A stretch of DNA of 64,000 nucleotides from Siphlonurus alternatus (taxonomy: Eukaryota > Arthropoda > Insecta > Ephemeroptera > Siphlonuridae): positions 14,543,628 through 14,607,627 of the forward strand of contig OX463783.1 of NCBI GenBank assembly GCA_949825025.1, read 5' to 3'. This document shows positions 1 to 14,523 of this stretch, in pieces. Position numbers and translations under genes: made by a program. Position 1 is the stretch's first letter. Each line of letters starts with the position of its first letter. Below the pieces are notes generated by a model. It was not told the origin of the DNA and did no database searches. It saw nothing but the letters and a program-made list of their open reading frames with translations.

Positions 1-314
1 ATCAATGTCATTTTGCTTTGTGTGACCCGGCATATAAGAGATGTAAGGAACCGCTTGGGTAAACAAGTCGCAGATTTAACCGTCCCTAAGCATGCAAATG
101 ACGTAACTTATTATAATAACGTTTTATCAACTTTAAATGTAAAATTACCTCTGGTTTTAAAGACGGTATTACACGATACAATTTGTCTAATCATTTCATA
201 CAATTTTTTACTTGCAAGAATACTTGAACTCCATTTGTTTGTATATTATTATATAGAGATAAAACTTCCTTGTTAGTATATAAAATGTGTATCATGTAAT
301 TTAGGCTTAATACA

Positions 315-622
315 GTATTGACCTCAAATTTTTTTATTGCAAAAATGGATAGAGCGGGCAAAGTATCCTGATTTTTTTCAGATTTTTTAGAACCCGGGAA
401 CTATTTTTAAAAAAATTATTAAAAGTTCTTTTTGTGACGTTACGAGACGCCGCTCCTTAACAAAAAGATAGGACTTGCCGCCGCGTGACGTCACAAAAAG
501 GACTTTCAATAATTTTTTAAAAATAGTTCCCGGGCTCAAAAAAAATCTGAAAAAAATCAGGGAAGCATAACTTTGCACGCTCTATTCATTTTTGCAACAA
601 AAAAATTTGAGGTCAATACTCC
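315..622. mobile_element. AT-flanked MITE family, copy 1
   Basis: The arms are near-perfect inverted repeats: gacctcaaatttttttattgc on the left and its complement on the right, then a shared gcaaag, cagattttttaga and cccgggaactatttttaaa. The loop holds tgacgtcac-type sites. The right end ...caatactcc is followed by AT. The left end is decayed. Confidence 0.82.
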
Positions 623-782
623 ATTACTATTATAGCTCAAATTCAATAATTTTTATTTCTTGCAATCAAAAGCACCAAACATTTTGTTATCAAATTTCAA
701 TTGTAAACAATAAAATAAACAATTAAAAATCTCCATTCATAAACATTCAATTGACATTAAAATAATTAATTTTGCAGACACC

Positions 783-929
783 TACAGTCTAACAGATCTT
801 AGATTAGCTCTAGACTAGACGGCGCCTGAAAAGCTGACTGTCGCCGGTCAATGTCTGGCCTTGTTAAAATTTCCAAGATGGCCGCCATGTGCAGTAATCT
901 ACACGTAAACTAAGATCTGTCATACTGTA
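783..929. mobile_element. TA-flanked CAGT-ended MITE, copy 1
   Basis: The ends are TACAGTctaacagatcttag and the near-complement ctaagatctgtcatACTGTA. Near one end it carries aagatggccgccatg, a YY1-like motif. The TA plus CAGT ends fit Tc1/mariner-derived MITEs. Confidence 0.75.
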
Positions 930-1139
930 CCTACCTACTAAAATATTTTCAAAATAAAATTACCAGCAAACAGATTGTTTTAATTGAGTAGTTTCTAATT
1001 TACATAAATTGTGATGATAAAAGAACTTCGAATCACGTGTTTTAACTGTTTTAGTAAAATTAATTACAGGAGTTTCTATGGTGAACTTTAAAATAAAATT
1101 AATATTGTTAACTTGTTAAGTTTTTTATCTAAAGTATTA

Positions 1140-1172
1140 TTATTTTTTTTGTACAAGGATACACCCCTAAGC
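1140..1172 (-). repeat. 5'-truncated SINE tail
   Basis: On the minus strand this reads gcttaggggtgtatccttgt and then an A-rich run. That matches the last 20-odd bases and A tail of the SINE at 29911-30299. Only the tail is recognisable. It probably marks a severely 5'-truncated retrotransposed copy. Confidence 0.5.
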
Positions 1173-1174
1173 AT

Positions 1175-2745
1175 TGATTATTTAAAATTATTTTAATTCC
1201 CTGGCAACTTCTATAAAACGCATACCACCAAACTGGAAAGAGTTACATATAATAATAATGAGTATATACGTTTCCGGAGAGCCATATAGCAACAGGGGCA
1301 AAATTAATGTAACAAATTAGCAAATTCCCTACTCAGTTAGTGCTGAACAAGTTGCCTAACCTCAAGGCGAACTTATTTCTTTCTTTTCCCAAATAAAAGT
1401 TTAAATATAAGCACAATAAAATTTACAGTACTTATTACGTTAAGGTATAACCTGAAAATTTGTCCGTCAAGGTCACTCCATAAAAAGACGTGGCAACACT
1501 GTTGCACTAGTAATACGAATCTGGCAGGAGGGGGAGGTGACTACAGTCCCTGAGAGCGTTGCCAAGTTTCTCATCCCATATTAAAAACAATCAACGCCAC
1601 GGTTCGAAAAATATAATGAAAACAATTCAGAAAAATAGTATAAAAAAATTAGGTTTAAAAAAAATAATAAAAAAATCTGTTGTATAGTTTTTTTTTTTTT
1701 TTTGCAATGCTAATTAACAAATTTAACATTGGAAGGATACAAAATTTACATTTGAATAAATTAATTACAATTAAACCAACGGTTAAAAAATTCCGAAAAA
1801 AAATCAGAGCTAATTTGAAGAACATCTGTCGTAACAAATTTTTCGTCCAATTTTTTCCGGTTAAGCCTTAAATACGTTAAATAATAAAATAATAATGATA
1901 TATCCTGCTTTTGAGTTATAAAATGTAAACAAGATTGAAAAGCCTTTTTCATTCTTTACATACTAAAACTATACTTATTGAAAATTCTACATTTTATCTA
2001 TCCCTCGTGTGCTTTTTTTATAGAGACAATAACATTTTGAAAAATTGAGATCGAACATTTTGCACTTTATAAAAAAATAAAAATGTGAATTTGTAACTCA
2101 ATGCAGGAAGGTTGGATCGTTAGTAGTGCGTAAAAGCATTTTTTGGAGCGTCGAGCAAGCAAGGTTTTTGTATGTGTCGGCGTATTATTTGCCAGCTCCC
2201 GCATAAGCAAAGCTTTCGGCTACCAGGAGATATATTAGCTGACAGAGCAGCCATTTGTATCTCAAACCTACCACCCCCACCCCCTCTCTTTTGTAACCAG
2301 CTCGAGCGTTTGAACTGATATATAGTAGTATTTTCCGTCAATATAAGTTAGGTAATGATACAAAAAGATGATTAATTGATCATTTTTACTTTGTATTACA
2401 TAACTAGACGAGTTCATAGAAATTTGTGATAATAATTGTATTCGTTCTCATTGTTATTTAAAATAATTGAGATTTGAAGATTTCAAAGGCTTTATTACTA
2501 ATTCCTATATTCTAATTAATTGATATTTTGACATTAATTGATTTGATTTATAACAAAAAGCTAGAATTACATAACTATTTAAATACTACTGATTTATTTT
2601 TTAAATATTCAAATTATTTCCATAATGAAATAAAATACTTATGTGATTATTAATGGTTTCTCATAAGCGAGTTAAAATATTTCAGAAATGTAATCATCTT
2701 GTAATAAATTATATGTTACTAAATAGATTTTATTTCTAGGGGTCT
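1175..2745. other. AT-rich, no gene seen
   Basis: Mostly AT-rich single-copy-looking DNA with homopolymer runs. A repeat fragment (caagttgcctaacctcaagg at 1349, also near 7989 and 35869) occurs. A slightly GC-richer stretch at 2120-2310 has no recognisable domain in either strand. Confidence 0.6.
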
Positions 2746-2748
2746 TTA

Positions 2749-2929
2749 CATGTATGGCAACCGATGTGATACGATTTTGGCGCACTTGCAGTAAATTCCT
2801 ATGGTAGCCATGCATGTTTTTATTAATTGATTTACCTTGTCGAAGTGGTGACGACGTTCACCAATATGGCTGCTATGAGATTTTACAGCAAGTGCGCCAG
2901 AATAGTTATGTTATTATGAATCGACCATG
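2749..2929. mobile_element. TA-flanked palindromic MITE
   Basis: The imperfect inverted ends are catgtatggcaacc... and ...cgaccatg with TA on each side. The inner arms ttggcgcacttgcagtaaa and tttacagcaagtgcgccag pair well. No frame of note. Confidence 0.65.
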
Positions 2930-3496
2930 TAACTATACCTTTAACCCTATCAATAGATATCTAGCAATTGATATTGATTACTTCTAAGCAGCTCTACAAA
3001 GGCAGAAGAGGATTTGCATTGATTAAAATAAAGTGGATTTAAATATTTATCTACTATCCTCTTATACTTGGTCTGATAATCTGATTACTTGAAACCACTT
3101 TCGTTGCAGATTAACTATATAAATTATTTTATATACAACCAACCCAATAATCGATAATATTATTTGAGAATTTCTATGGTAGCTGCATATAAATGTATTT
3201 TTTTTAAAATTATGCGCTTTTTATTAAAACAAAATGTTTTCAGCTGGTTGTTCCTATTTTCTTGTATTTCTTTAATTAATTTTATCATAAATATTAATTT
3301 TTAATGTATATATTAGTGCAGAAATTAACAAATAATAAGTTGCAAACATTGGAAACATAACAAATAATTTTCATTCTGAACAAAACTGCAATGAAATTAA
3401 ATTATATCACTATAGTTGCAACTATAAATCCCGTATTATAATTTTTAATCTTTTCGCTTCCGGTTATACGTTAAATTATATAGAAGAAAAAACAAT

Positions 3497-3608
3497 GACT
3501 ACGTTCACATGATGGTGTTTAATACGTAATCCGTTCACGACGCCTCATAAGAATAACATAACCCATCGTCAACGGATCCGTATGAAACACCGTCATGTAA
3601 ACGTAGTC
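3497..3608. mobile_element. 112-bp hairpin MITE, copy 1
   Basis: The ends are gactacgttcacatgatggt and the complement accgtcatgtaaacgtagtc. The loop is gacgcctcataagaataaca. A second copy lies at 28217-28325. Confidence 0.82.
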
Positions 3609-3693
3609 AGAAAAGAAGGGCAATTCTCATAGGTAATCCACAACTTGTGTGACTGTAAATAATAAACAATAAATAATAAACAAAAAGGTCTCA

Positions 3694-3737
3694 GATCACC
3701 TGAGGAAGAGAGCGGTTGACTCTCGAAACGAAGTGAT
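3694..3737 (+). ncRNA. Hammerhead-ribozyme-like motif (degenerate)
   Basis: CTGAGGA (3700-3706) is followed by a GAGAG/CTCTC stem (3708-3712 with 3720-3724) and then GAAAC (3725-3729), the order of conserved core elements in hammerhead ribozymes. ATCAC (3695-3699) can pair with GTGAT (3733-3737), enclosing the core. A short stem III would place G at the cleavage-site position, which is not permitted, so activity is doubtful. Such motifs occur in Penelope-like retroelements. No reverse transcriptase is visible nearby. Confidence 0.35.
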
Positions 3738-3739
3738 AT

Positions 3740-5400
3740 GTGTAGTACATGCAAGTGTTAGTAACGTACACGAACACTAAGTGACCATCGCAACATACTA
3801 CATACAAAAGGATTACATCAAACACCGGCAAAGGTAAAAGTCCGAAATGTGAAATAGAATAAAAAAGGTATGCTTCTGATATTTTCATTTAAGTATTACC
3901 AAAGAGTTTACATTGTATACACTGTAAGATATCTTGTATTAAATATGATTTACGTGCATTTGTAAGTGACACGTGATATGTGGTGTACACATCAAAAGAG
4001 TGTTTGCCACCACATTACGTGACAGCAGCAGCAGCTTCTGCTTGGTGTGAAGGCAATACGACACGCGTGACATCGATACCAAGTAAACAACATCAAGAAA
4101 TATTTTACCGCAAAATGCCGAGTCTCTCATCAAATTTCTTGTTGTTTCAATCAAATGAGTCAGTGTTTGTTTATCTTCAAAGAGGCTTATTGCAAGACAA
4201 GAGTAATAGAAGTACACTTGGAATATGGAGAAAATTGAGTTTAGAATAAATTAATAATATAATGGGAAATTGAAATTGATACTTGTACGAATTTAAGGCA
4301 CGTTAGGTTTTGATATTTCTGATTTAGATATTTTGTATTGCATTAACTGAGACCAAGAAACCGAAAGAAAAAAAAAAAAAAAGGTTGCACTTTCTGATAA
4401 GAGCTTTTTTTATATCTCTAAAGGGTGAAAGTGATCTTTATCACATATAAAAACTATCTTTTGCTGATTGGTTGATATTTTGGGTCAATATCATTTGCTT
4501 TTGGCATTTAATAGTCTCATCATATGTAATATATAACATATATATAAATATAAATTATGGCATAATATGAAAAAAAAAACAAAAAACATTGAAACTGTTT
4601 TAGTATTTTACTAATATTTGTGCAAAAGTATTCAGCAAATATCAAAATATTATGAAAATGTAGTATTTTAATAATGATTTTATTTTATAATGAGTATAAT
4701 AACCTTAGCTAAGCACGATTTAATGTAAAATAATATAAAAGTATCTAAATTGTTTTGTACTAATTAACAAATCGTTAATTTACCAATACTATTCAAACTT
4801 TAAAACTCGATTATAATTAGCAGTGTGTTAGAAATTGTAACTTATGTACATTTTCATGAAACTTAATTGCGTATAAACTTAAAAGTAATATTTTTAACAT
4901 TTTTTGTTAGCATCTACATATTCATATTCCAATATTTGTAAACAAACAATATTAAACTAATTAAATCACACTTTTTGTGAACTTATTATAATCTTTCAAA
5001 AACAAACCATGTGATCACAAAACACATCCCCGTGATTATAAGGGTTAAAATTTATAATAGTGTTTACTTAGGATGTCATGTCTACAAACAGGAAAACCAT
5101 TTTCATCAAGTTATTATAAGAAGACCTCGATCAAATTCACACATTTTTTTTTTTTAGGAAATACTCTAAAAAATATAAAAGGAGAGAAACTGTATATGTG
5201 ACAAGGGATGTAAAAAGGTGGTAAGATTTATTACTAGGGTTGAATCTACTTTTTTTCTTCTTCTAGCCATCTTATAGTATATAGAGCACTTGCTTTGGGT
5301 CCAGTAAAGGCTACAAAAGAAAAGAAACGAAAGCATCCAAGCTACTGAAATGGAAAAAAGAAGAAGAAAAATTGCTGCTGGCAACATTAGTAGAAGGGTG
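3740..5400. other. AT-rich, no gene seen
   Basis: Overlapping frames of about 90 codons on both strands at 3939-4249 have no family resemblance and no splice support. A cagcagcagc run is at 4024. Confidence 0.55.
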
Positions 5401-6768
<1,368 letters not shown>

Positions 6769-7157
6769 TGGGAGGTGTGGCGCAGTGCGCTTGACCGGAT
6801 CTCGTCAGATCACTGAAGTCAAGCAACGCCGCGCGTGGTTGGATGGGTGACAATTTTCAACAAAAACCACGTTTCCCACCCAGGGGTAAATCGTTGCGCT
6901 TTTCCACTATGTGGTTCCCCTGGCTTTAGACCATTGCACTTCCGGTTCATTGACAAAAGCTGTAGCGTCCATCCTGGCTGAGGTTTTCACGTTTCCTTCA
7001 GCCGCAGGCAAATGCTGGGATGGATTTGCAAGGCCGTGGCCGCCCTCGTTCCGGAAGAGCCCGCGAAACGCTCAAGTTAGGGTTTCGGAAGGTTCGGGGT
7101 TTCAAAGTAGTATGTAATTAGTAAATAGAAGTACCCAATAGGGTTTGATTAAAAAAA
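6769..7157 (+). repeat. 5S-rRNA-derived SINE, copy 1
   Basis: The head at 6775-6851 matches 5S rRNA: cgcagtgcgcttgaccggat, ctcgtcagatcactgaagtc, aagcaacgcc and ggatgggtgac (A-box and C-box regions of the internal pol III promoter). About six bases before the C box, present in real 5S and in the copy at 29.9 kb, are missing here. The head is followed by a body with the central domain at about 6971-7020 and a 3' end rich in A. This is a SINE, not a functional 5S gene, because the 3' third of 5S is replaced by unrelated sequence. Confidence 0.88.
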
Positions 7158-7577
7158 CAACAACATTGAAACTGCACTTTTTGCAGCATTGAAAGATTTT
7201 TTTATTGTATGATACGAAATAAAATCCCTATAGATAGTATAAAATTAACACAAACTAATGTGTGTTGAATAATTCAACACACAAACTTGAATATAATTCA
7301 GATTTTAATAAAGCTCTGTTATGAAGAGATATTATTTTACTGTCAGAAATGTTTGGAGAATAATAATTCTTGATTATTTAGTTTTCAAATATAATTAATG
7401 AAAATGTAATAACTTTTTGCACACCGTAGCAACAAAGCCATGTTAATTGTATATTTTATTTAATATCGTATACAAAATGATGAAGCCATGATTATACTAA
7501 ATTTGTTAGATTTGAAATTCGTATAACTTCAGAGTTCAAAACTCACCACGGTGCTATAAGACGATACAAAATAAATA
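7158..7577. other. AT-rich, short perfect palindrome
   Basis: Noncoding. The only structure seen is gtgtgttgaat/attcaacacac at about 7261-7283. Confidence 0.55.
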
Positions 7578-7876
7578 TACATTTGTCACCTCAAAAAATT
7601 GTCCTTTGCGGCCTTGTTAATCACCATGTCCCGTAATAATAACACAGGGCATGGTGATTAACAATATTAATAATAATTTTATTTCGATCGTTGGCTTTAC
7701 AGCATAGATCACGTCAGAGTTGTTACATAAATCATACATAACAGGTACTTAAATCTAATTAAAATTACCTAAAATTAAAATACATAGGTTTACACAAATG
7801 ATTTTAAGTAAATTTATACTATTAACATATGTAATAAGGCTGCAAGTGGGAAATTTTCCAAGGCGACGAGTGTACA
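7578..7876. mobile_element. TA-flanked MITE (ggccttgttaatcacc family) split by an insertion
   Basis: The left arm is tacatttgtcacctcaaaaa...ttgcggccttgttaatcacc, the inner right arm catggtgattaacaa, and the outer right arm ggctgcaagtgggaaatttt...cgacgagtgtaca resumes at about 7837. About 170 bp in between (7664-7834) is foreign. The intact relatives are at 9479 and 10658. Confidence 0.72.
7664..7834. repeat. Insertion inside the 7578-7876 MITE
   Basis: AT-rich sequence beginning attaataataattttatttc separates the two parts of a MITE arm. The (AAT)-rich start followed by tttattt resembles the starts of the repeats at 14970 and 15900, which begin aataataataatgtttatt. This suggests a common retroposon end. 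Confidence 0.5.
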
Positions 7877-8299
7877 TTGCACACTCAAACATTAACATTA
7901 ATGTCTGCGAGGTTGGACAAGTTGTTGTAATAAAGAGAGCTGCTGGTTCCTTTGATCTTTGTAAATGATGACAGATTTTGTGCTTAACAAGTTGCCTAAC
8001 TTCAAGGCGAGATGAAATTTTCACATGCTTAACAATTTGTGGTGGCACTGACCATATTTAATAATGTTTACATGCTTCTCTTACTTAAGTATTACAAGTA
8101 AACATGATGACACTGCTTGTTCAAAGATGCTTCTTTCGACCAATATTTGATTCGTATCAACTCTATTCCTTTATTAATAATTATTAGGTATATCAATGAG
8201 ATTTTATAGCTAAAATAGAAATGTTAGCAAAACTTTACAATTTTTTAAGAATTATATTAATTTAGCACTAAAATTAAGACTGCAGTCAAAGGTGTTAGT

Positions 8300-8395
8300 T
8301 ATAATGGGCGCGAAGAAAAATAACCAAGTTTCTCTAACCGTGGTTAGTATGTAATTTGAATTAGAACTGGGTGCTCTAACCGTGGATAGTGTTAC
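8300..8395. repeat. Fragments related to the hairpin MITE family
   Basis: ttctctaaccgtggttagta and gctctaaccgtggatagtg resemble the ctaaccacggtta part of the 22561 element, but no paired ends are present. Confidence 0.35.
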
Positions 8396-8740
8396 ACCTG
8401 AATACCTCCTACTTGAATCCAAGAACTTTATTTCAACATCCTAGCTTGAATCACGCTCATTAATATTCTCAGTTTTCATTACATTATGTTAATATTTTCA
8501 TCATATTTTTATGCATATTTATAAATAACAAATTCACATTACAAAAAAAATATTTACGCAAGAATTAATCCTACAAGAATACATTTTCTGATAAAAGGTA
8601 AGTAAAATTTGAAAATAAATAATACGAAGTCAACAATTTGAGGCTACAGAGAACAAAACAAATGAAGGCGAGAAGGCGATATTAAGTCTGGTAGAAAGAG
8701 AAAATGTTTGGTATAGAGGGAAAAACAAAAGCCAATGTGT

Positions 8741-8761
8741 GTGTGGGGGGGGGGGGGGGGG
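8741..8761. repeat. GT then poly-G run
   Basis: A short GT repeat runs into about 17 consecutive G. This is a candidate quadruplex or slippage site and is exceptional in this AT-rich DNA. Confidence 0.9.
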
Positions 8762-8949
8762 TGTAATGTGACGGGGAGAAAATCAGCATGCCAAGAGAAA
8801 TGGTAAGAAATAAAACCAAGGTAGATAGTTACCTGTAAGGTGGGATGGATTAGTTATTAAAATACACTACATAATTATATTACATAGATCTATAGAGAAC
8901 CTGGTGATGAGCCATGTCATCATAGAAAGATAAATAATAATTAAAAATT

Positions 8950-9089
8950 AACAATCTGTATGACTTTTTATTGCATATTTGAATAGAGCTGCTCGATTTA
9001 TGTATTTTGTCAATATTTTTAAGATTTTTTGAACTCTGACATTCTCAAACTCGAGATACTCTATTCAAATACACAATGACATACAGGTT
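8950..9089. mobile_element. Short palindromic element
   Basis: The inverted ends are ctgtatgactttttattgca and tgacatacag, with arms atttgaatagag / ctctattcaaat. It is about 140 bp with no coding potential. The arm sequence recalls the AT-flanked family, but the relation is weak. Confidence 0.55.
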
Positions 9090-9478
9090 CAACGTGATGT
9101 TGAATCCCGAAATACATGGGCTGGTATTACCCAAGGATGTTGTATAGTACAAGATCTTTGGTATTACCATTATCAGACACTTCTTTGTCTTATGACCATA
9201 TAGAAATTTGAGCTAAAATTTTAGAGGAAAAAGGGATTCATGCGCAAATGTTGTCACGCTGCGGCGCATAGCTATTAGACAATGACGTCACTGATAGTCT
9301 ATATTCCATTCTACAATAAATTAAATATATTATATGGAATTAAACATAACCTGCCTAATTCAACCCGTTACTCTCATCAACAGTGGCTGAATTACATTTT
9401 GAGATATAAGTACTGGAAACCAGCAGGTTTAGTTGGGTGCCACCTACCCAAGCCTTGATGGACAATAACGCCATAAAT

Positions 9479-9606
9479 GTACAGTCATTGCCTTGAAAAA
9501 TTTCCCTTTGCGGCCTTGTTAATCACCATGCCCCGTTAGAATAACACAAACCATGGTGATTAACAAGGTTCCAAGTGGGAAACATTTCCAAAGCGACGAG
9601 TGTACA
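9479..9606. mobile_element. TA-flanked MITE (ggccttgttaatcacc family), intact
   Basis: This 128-bp palindrome runs from TACAGTCATTGCCTTG... (starting at the tg of 9479) to ...gacgagtgtaca. The inner arms are ggccttgttaatcaccatg and catggtgattaacaaggtt. It is the best intact copy in the window. Confidence 0.82.
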
Positions 9607-10657
9607 AAGTTTGTGACAAACATTAAAGAATAATTAATTTAATTGGTATTTAATTTAATAAACTATGAATAATAATAAAAAATGTGTTTCCACATCTCAC
9701 AATGCTGCTTCTTTTTTTTTTAATTTCCTCGTATAAAAATAAAATGATTTTCTCCAAAATTATTTTTTTGGAGAGTTTTATAAACTCACTTATTGTCTAT
9801 TGAGGTATGAAAAGGAAAGTTTATTATTAGAACATAGATTGTGTTAAAATACTATTAAATTAACATTATAAGGCATAAATTTAATTTAATAGTTATAGAC
9901 ATAGTATTACGAATTATAATTAGATTTAAATTTATGTCATTACACCATATTAAAATTAATAAAGTGTAAATTATTCATACACAAAGTTATAAAATATCTA
10001 CTATTCTGATTCACCACGTAATCCCCTACTCATTATATAAGCTGTTGATTCAAACAATGGGGAAGGTAATTATCAAATATTATACACCCTCTACTTGATA
10101 TAATAACTTCTCAGCTCTGTTTTTAAGTGGCTTTATTATATAAGAATGGTACTCAAAGATTGAATCAAATCTTTAGGAAATAAGACCCTCTATACACCTT
10201 TCTCTTTAGAAATATTAGCTATAAGATGATATGTAACACTTCATGCGATAATTAGAAATATTTACTTGAATTGGGTCTTGAAAAATTATATTATATACAT
10301 TACATTATTATAGTTTTAGTCAAAATTAATAAGCGCGTTATACGTAAATAACTTTATTAATTTATCAATAAAATAGTACTCTGTATTGAAAATAAAAACA
10401 AATAGGATGAAATCTATGTCAATGTATTTACAATTTTATATTTATCTTACTGTTGGACTTATGACAATTTTCAACTAGCAAGTGTTTGTTGAAATAAATA
10501 AATTTTAAAAAATATTGAAAATCAGAAAATTCAACAATATATAGATAATTATATATGTATTTTTCCTTGTAATTAAGGGGATTGGGCGCAGAAATCTATA
10601 AATTGTCTACTGTTTATTGCTATACTACCGCGCCGCACCCTATATATGGCCTTCAGG

Positions 10658-10779
10658 TACATTCGTCACCTCGGAAAATTTCCCTTCTGCAGCCTTGTTA
10701 ATTACCATGCCCCGTAAGAATTACACAAGACATGGTGGTTTAATAAAACTGGGAAGTTTTTTAAGGCAATGACTGTACA
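10658..10779. mobile_element. TA-flanked MITE (ggccttgttaatcacc family)
   Basis: It starts tacattcgtcacctcggaaa, continues cagccttgttaattaccatg, and ends aaggcaatgactgtaca. The right inner arm is shorter than in the 9479 copy. Confidence 0.75.
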
Positions 10780-13700
10780 TATTCAAAGACTTAAACCAAA
10801 CTTTACTGACAATATTTTTAGTAACTTGTATAGAGTACAATACTCACATAATATAGTGTACGATTTTATTTTGATTTTTGATACCTAATTTTATCTTCTT
10901 AAACTCAGTCTCTCCCCCTCCCTATAACATTCTGTACGTTGGACTTACCAAATCTTGAATACTAATAGACCTATCTATCTTTCCACTCTACCACACAAAC
11001 TCTATTATAATACAAGAATTCCCCTTCATATTACAAAAGTCTGTCAATCATAGTTCTTACCCCTCAGATGTATGCAACCAGTCCTAAGGGGAAACATGAA
11101 AAGGTGACACAACTTATGTTGTTACTTGTACACCTTAAAGGAGACTATATTTTGTGATCAGATGTACCACCAGATTGATCGATCGACGAGAGAAAATTTT
11201 GCTGTATAGCTACTTCACTGCTCCCCTATATACAAAAAAAAAACTTACTGGCTTTAGAATATTTTTTTGCGTAGAAATTTTTGCACGTCTTTTCATATAT
11301 AAAAAAAAACTTCAATCATAAAAATATCTTATTATTTGTCATTTCTTATTATGTTTTTATTCATACATTATATGAAATTTAATTTGATATCGTGACATAT
11401 GACGTCATTACTGTCATTTATGATAAACTTTGTTAAAAAAAAATGTCACGGTGATTTTAATTTTTGTCAAAGTACAGAGTTATGCAAAAATAATAGAACA
11501 GTGCTATTGATATACAAAGTGTTTTACTCTTTTTGAACAGGACTGTACTTTATGGCTGCCATGTAATTTTTTTATTTCAAGACGTTGCTTTAATGTTAAT
11601 TGGAAAAAACGTACATTTTAATGAAATATGTTTAATTATAAATTTTATGTAATTACTTATTAAACTTTTAATTTGGTTGCCACGAGTACAAGTGTACTTG
11701 TTTTCTTTCCTATATATCACACAACAGAGCTAGCTAGTGTGATATTGTAATTAAGTAATTGTCAACCAATATACTGAATAGCACAAGTGCATTTTGATAA
11801 CAATCACGATACTTTGGTGAAATTTCGTATACATATATTAAAAATACAAGGTTCAGAGAAATATAATAATAATGAATCAGTTATTAATAAAAATTAATTT
11901 AAAATTATTTTTTTAATTCATACTTAAGATCAGACATAAAGATTAAAAGTGCTCAATTAATTTATTTTAACGTAAAAATATCTGCAAGTGACAAGTCTTT
12001 TTTGACAAAACGTCTTGCGATATTTTTTTTTAAAATTCTTTTTTTTTCTTTTTTTAACACAATTTTCTACTAAAAAGATTTTCATTTCTCCCCCTCCTCA
12101 CAGCATCTTATTCCGTTCTTATAGAAAACCCAATTAGCACTAACAAAATTTTACTTCAACGTTCAACAATTTCCTTTTTAAAGGACAGGAAATAGAATTT
12201 TAAAAACTTGGGAAGACATATATAAAAAAAAATGTGACAATTTTTCTCTTTTCTTAAAAGTCCCATTAATTCAATTTTAGCTAATTTTAAGAATAAAAGA
12301 GTGCTAAAAAAGTTTCTTTTTTTTTTTTATAAAAAGCTCTTTATATTTTTGATAGACAGATGAATAGGAATTCTCTTTCTTTATATATAGTTCAACAGAG
12401 ATGTAAAGAATAAAAAAGTGTATTCTTTTTTATTTATCTATCTTATATATTGTATAGTAACATAAGCATGTACTTTCTTGTATGACAACGTAGAGTGAAA
12501 AACCACAGTAGGTCGAATTGTGGTTATGAATAAGACACCAGAGGGGGGTGATAAAATTTCACACGTTTTACCACAAAAGAAATATTTATTTCTACATCAC
12601 TTATTTTTATCATTTGAATATATTAAAATGTTGTTAAGCAATAGAAAAATCTTTTTTTTTTATATAATGTTAAGAGTAGTTCAAATAATGATCACCGATG
12701 GCGCACGTGTCCTCTATTTAATTTCAATTATGAAATTTCAAGTGATTTTTTTATTGCATATATGAAAGAACTTGAATTTTTTATATTTTTTAAAATTCTA
12801 GCACCCTCTAAATTGAAGTGAAAGATGTTATTATAACATGTGGTATATAGTATAATATAATGTATTTTTCTCTTTTTCCTTGCTATGAATTCACAGTGTT
12901 TTGCAGCATGATTTTAAATGTGTTAGAAGACTTATAGAGACCTCAAAAGAGAAAACATTGATGATTCATTATAATGAAGTTATAAATAACTTGAGGTCTG
13001 CTATTCAAATATGAAAAAAAAAATCATGTAGATTGTCCATTTTCAAGTTCAAGTCCGAAAAAAATGACAAAATTACAGTTGATATTTTTGCAGCACTCGG
13101 TCAATGCTATTTATAATGACTTTGTATGAAATAAAGTGTAAATTGCATTTTTTTTTTTTTTTTTAAATTTACTATGAAACCTGAGTACATCCAACGAATA
13201 TTTACCAGTCTTCAATCGTTGGAGTTATACTACATCTTATATGATTTTTTGCTCTTGATTAATTGGGTATGTGTAATTTTTTTTTATTATCGGATATTAC
13301 TGTATAATAGAGGACATAAAGGACCAAGAGATGGCGCTGATATCTGAAAATTTTGCTCTTTGCATCGAGGATACGGCAATACCTATAGCATGGGGAGAAT
13401 CACAAAAATTATCAAATTTTTAGGAAAGAAATCACGTACGAAGTTGAAATATTTTTTTTATATTTGTCCGAAAGTATTTGACAACTAATTATGGTGTTGT
13501 TATTTCTGTAAAATTATGCTGTGGCTGCTGACAGAGCATCTACATGATTTTACAATGTTAATCATATACAGCAATCCTCGCCAGACGCACGTATTTCCAG
13601 CAGTTACCACTAGGTTGGCACTAACTTTATGACGCCAATATTGAGTTAATAAATTAGTAAACAAAAAAATAATTAAAAAATGTTTGTTTTTCTTTAAAAT

Positions 13701-14523
13701 TGCAGACATGACATTACTTTTTAAATACTTCTAACGGAGGAACAAAAGTGTAAAAGGTAATTAAAAAACAAGCATCTCTTTATCTTTACATATATATATT
13801 TTTTTTTTTTTACAAAATATTAAATTTCTTCAAAGGCAATATTTTCTATATAATTTATTATATATTTAAAAAAAAAACTTTGGTACAAAGTATTAAAAAC
13901 ATAATACAAACAAGACAAAAATAATAAAAGCAAAAAATGCATTCTGAGCATAATAAATTTGAATACATCAAACAATTATTATAATTAAAAGAAATATCCT
14001 TTTTTGCTTATTTCTTAATAAAAACATAAATTTTTTGTTTTTAATACTTAATGCATGATAAGTAATACATCAAATAAGATTCGTATATTAGAATAATATG
14101 TATGTGTGGTTTTTAAATTGCCACTCCAATTAATTAAATATAATCTTTGTATAAGTAATATATCAAAGTAGTATATTAACAAAACAAAAAAAGGGTGAAT
14201 AAAAATGGAAAGAATGGTTAAAGTTTTTTATAAAATACCTTATATAATATTCGTCTAGGGATTTTGTATAATATCATACAATTCTACTCCCTATATATCC
14301 CTTTTTTTTATTTCTTTTGATCAAAGCCGACTTGTATTATATGATGCAAGAGAGAAAGAAAGAATCATGGAAAAGTGATCTTTGAAGTATTTTATAAAAC
14401 AAGAAAAATTTTCATCATCTTTCAAAAAAGTTTTTAGAAAGAGACAAGTACCAATTATACAGTATATGTCTAATTACTACGTATTCTTTATACTTTTTTT
14501 TTTGTAAGTACAGGGTGACAAGT

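Noticed and set aside
6775..6860. Functional 5S rRNA gene
   Set aside because: Only the first two thirds resemble 5S, with a deletion before the C box and a SINE body in place of the 3' end.
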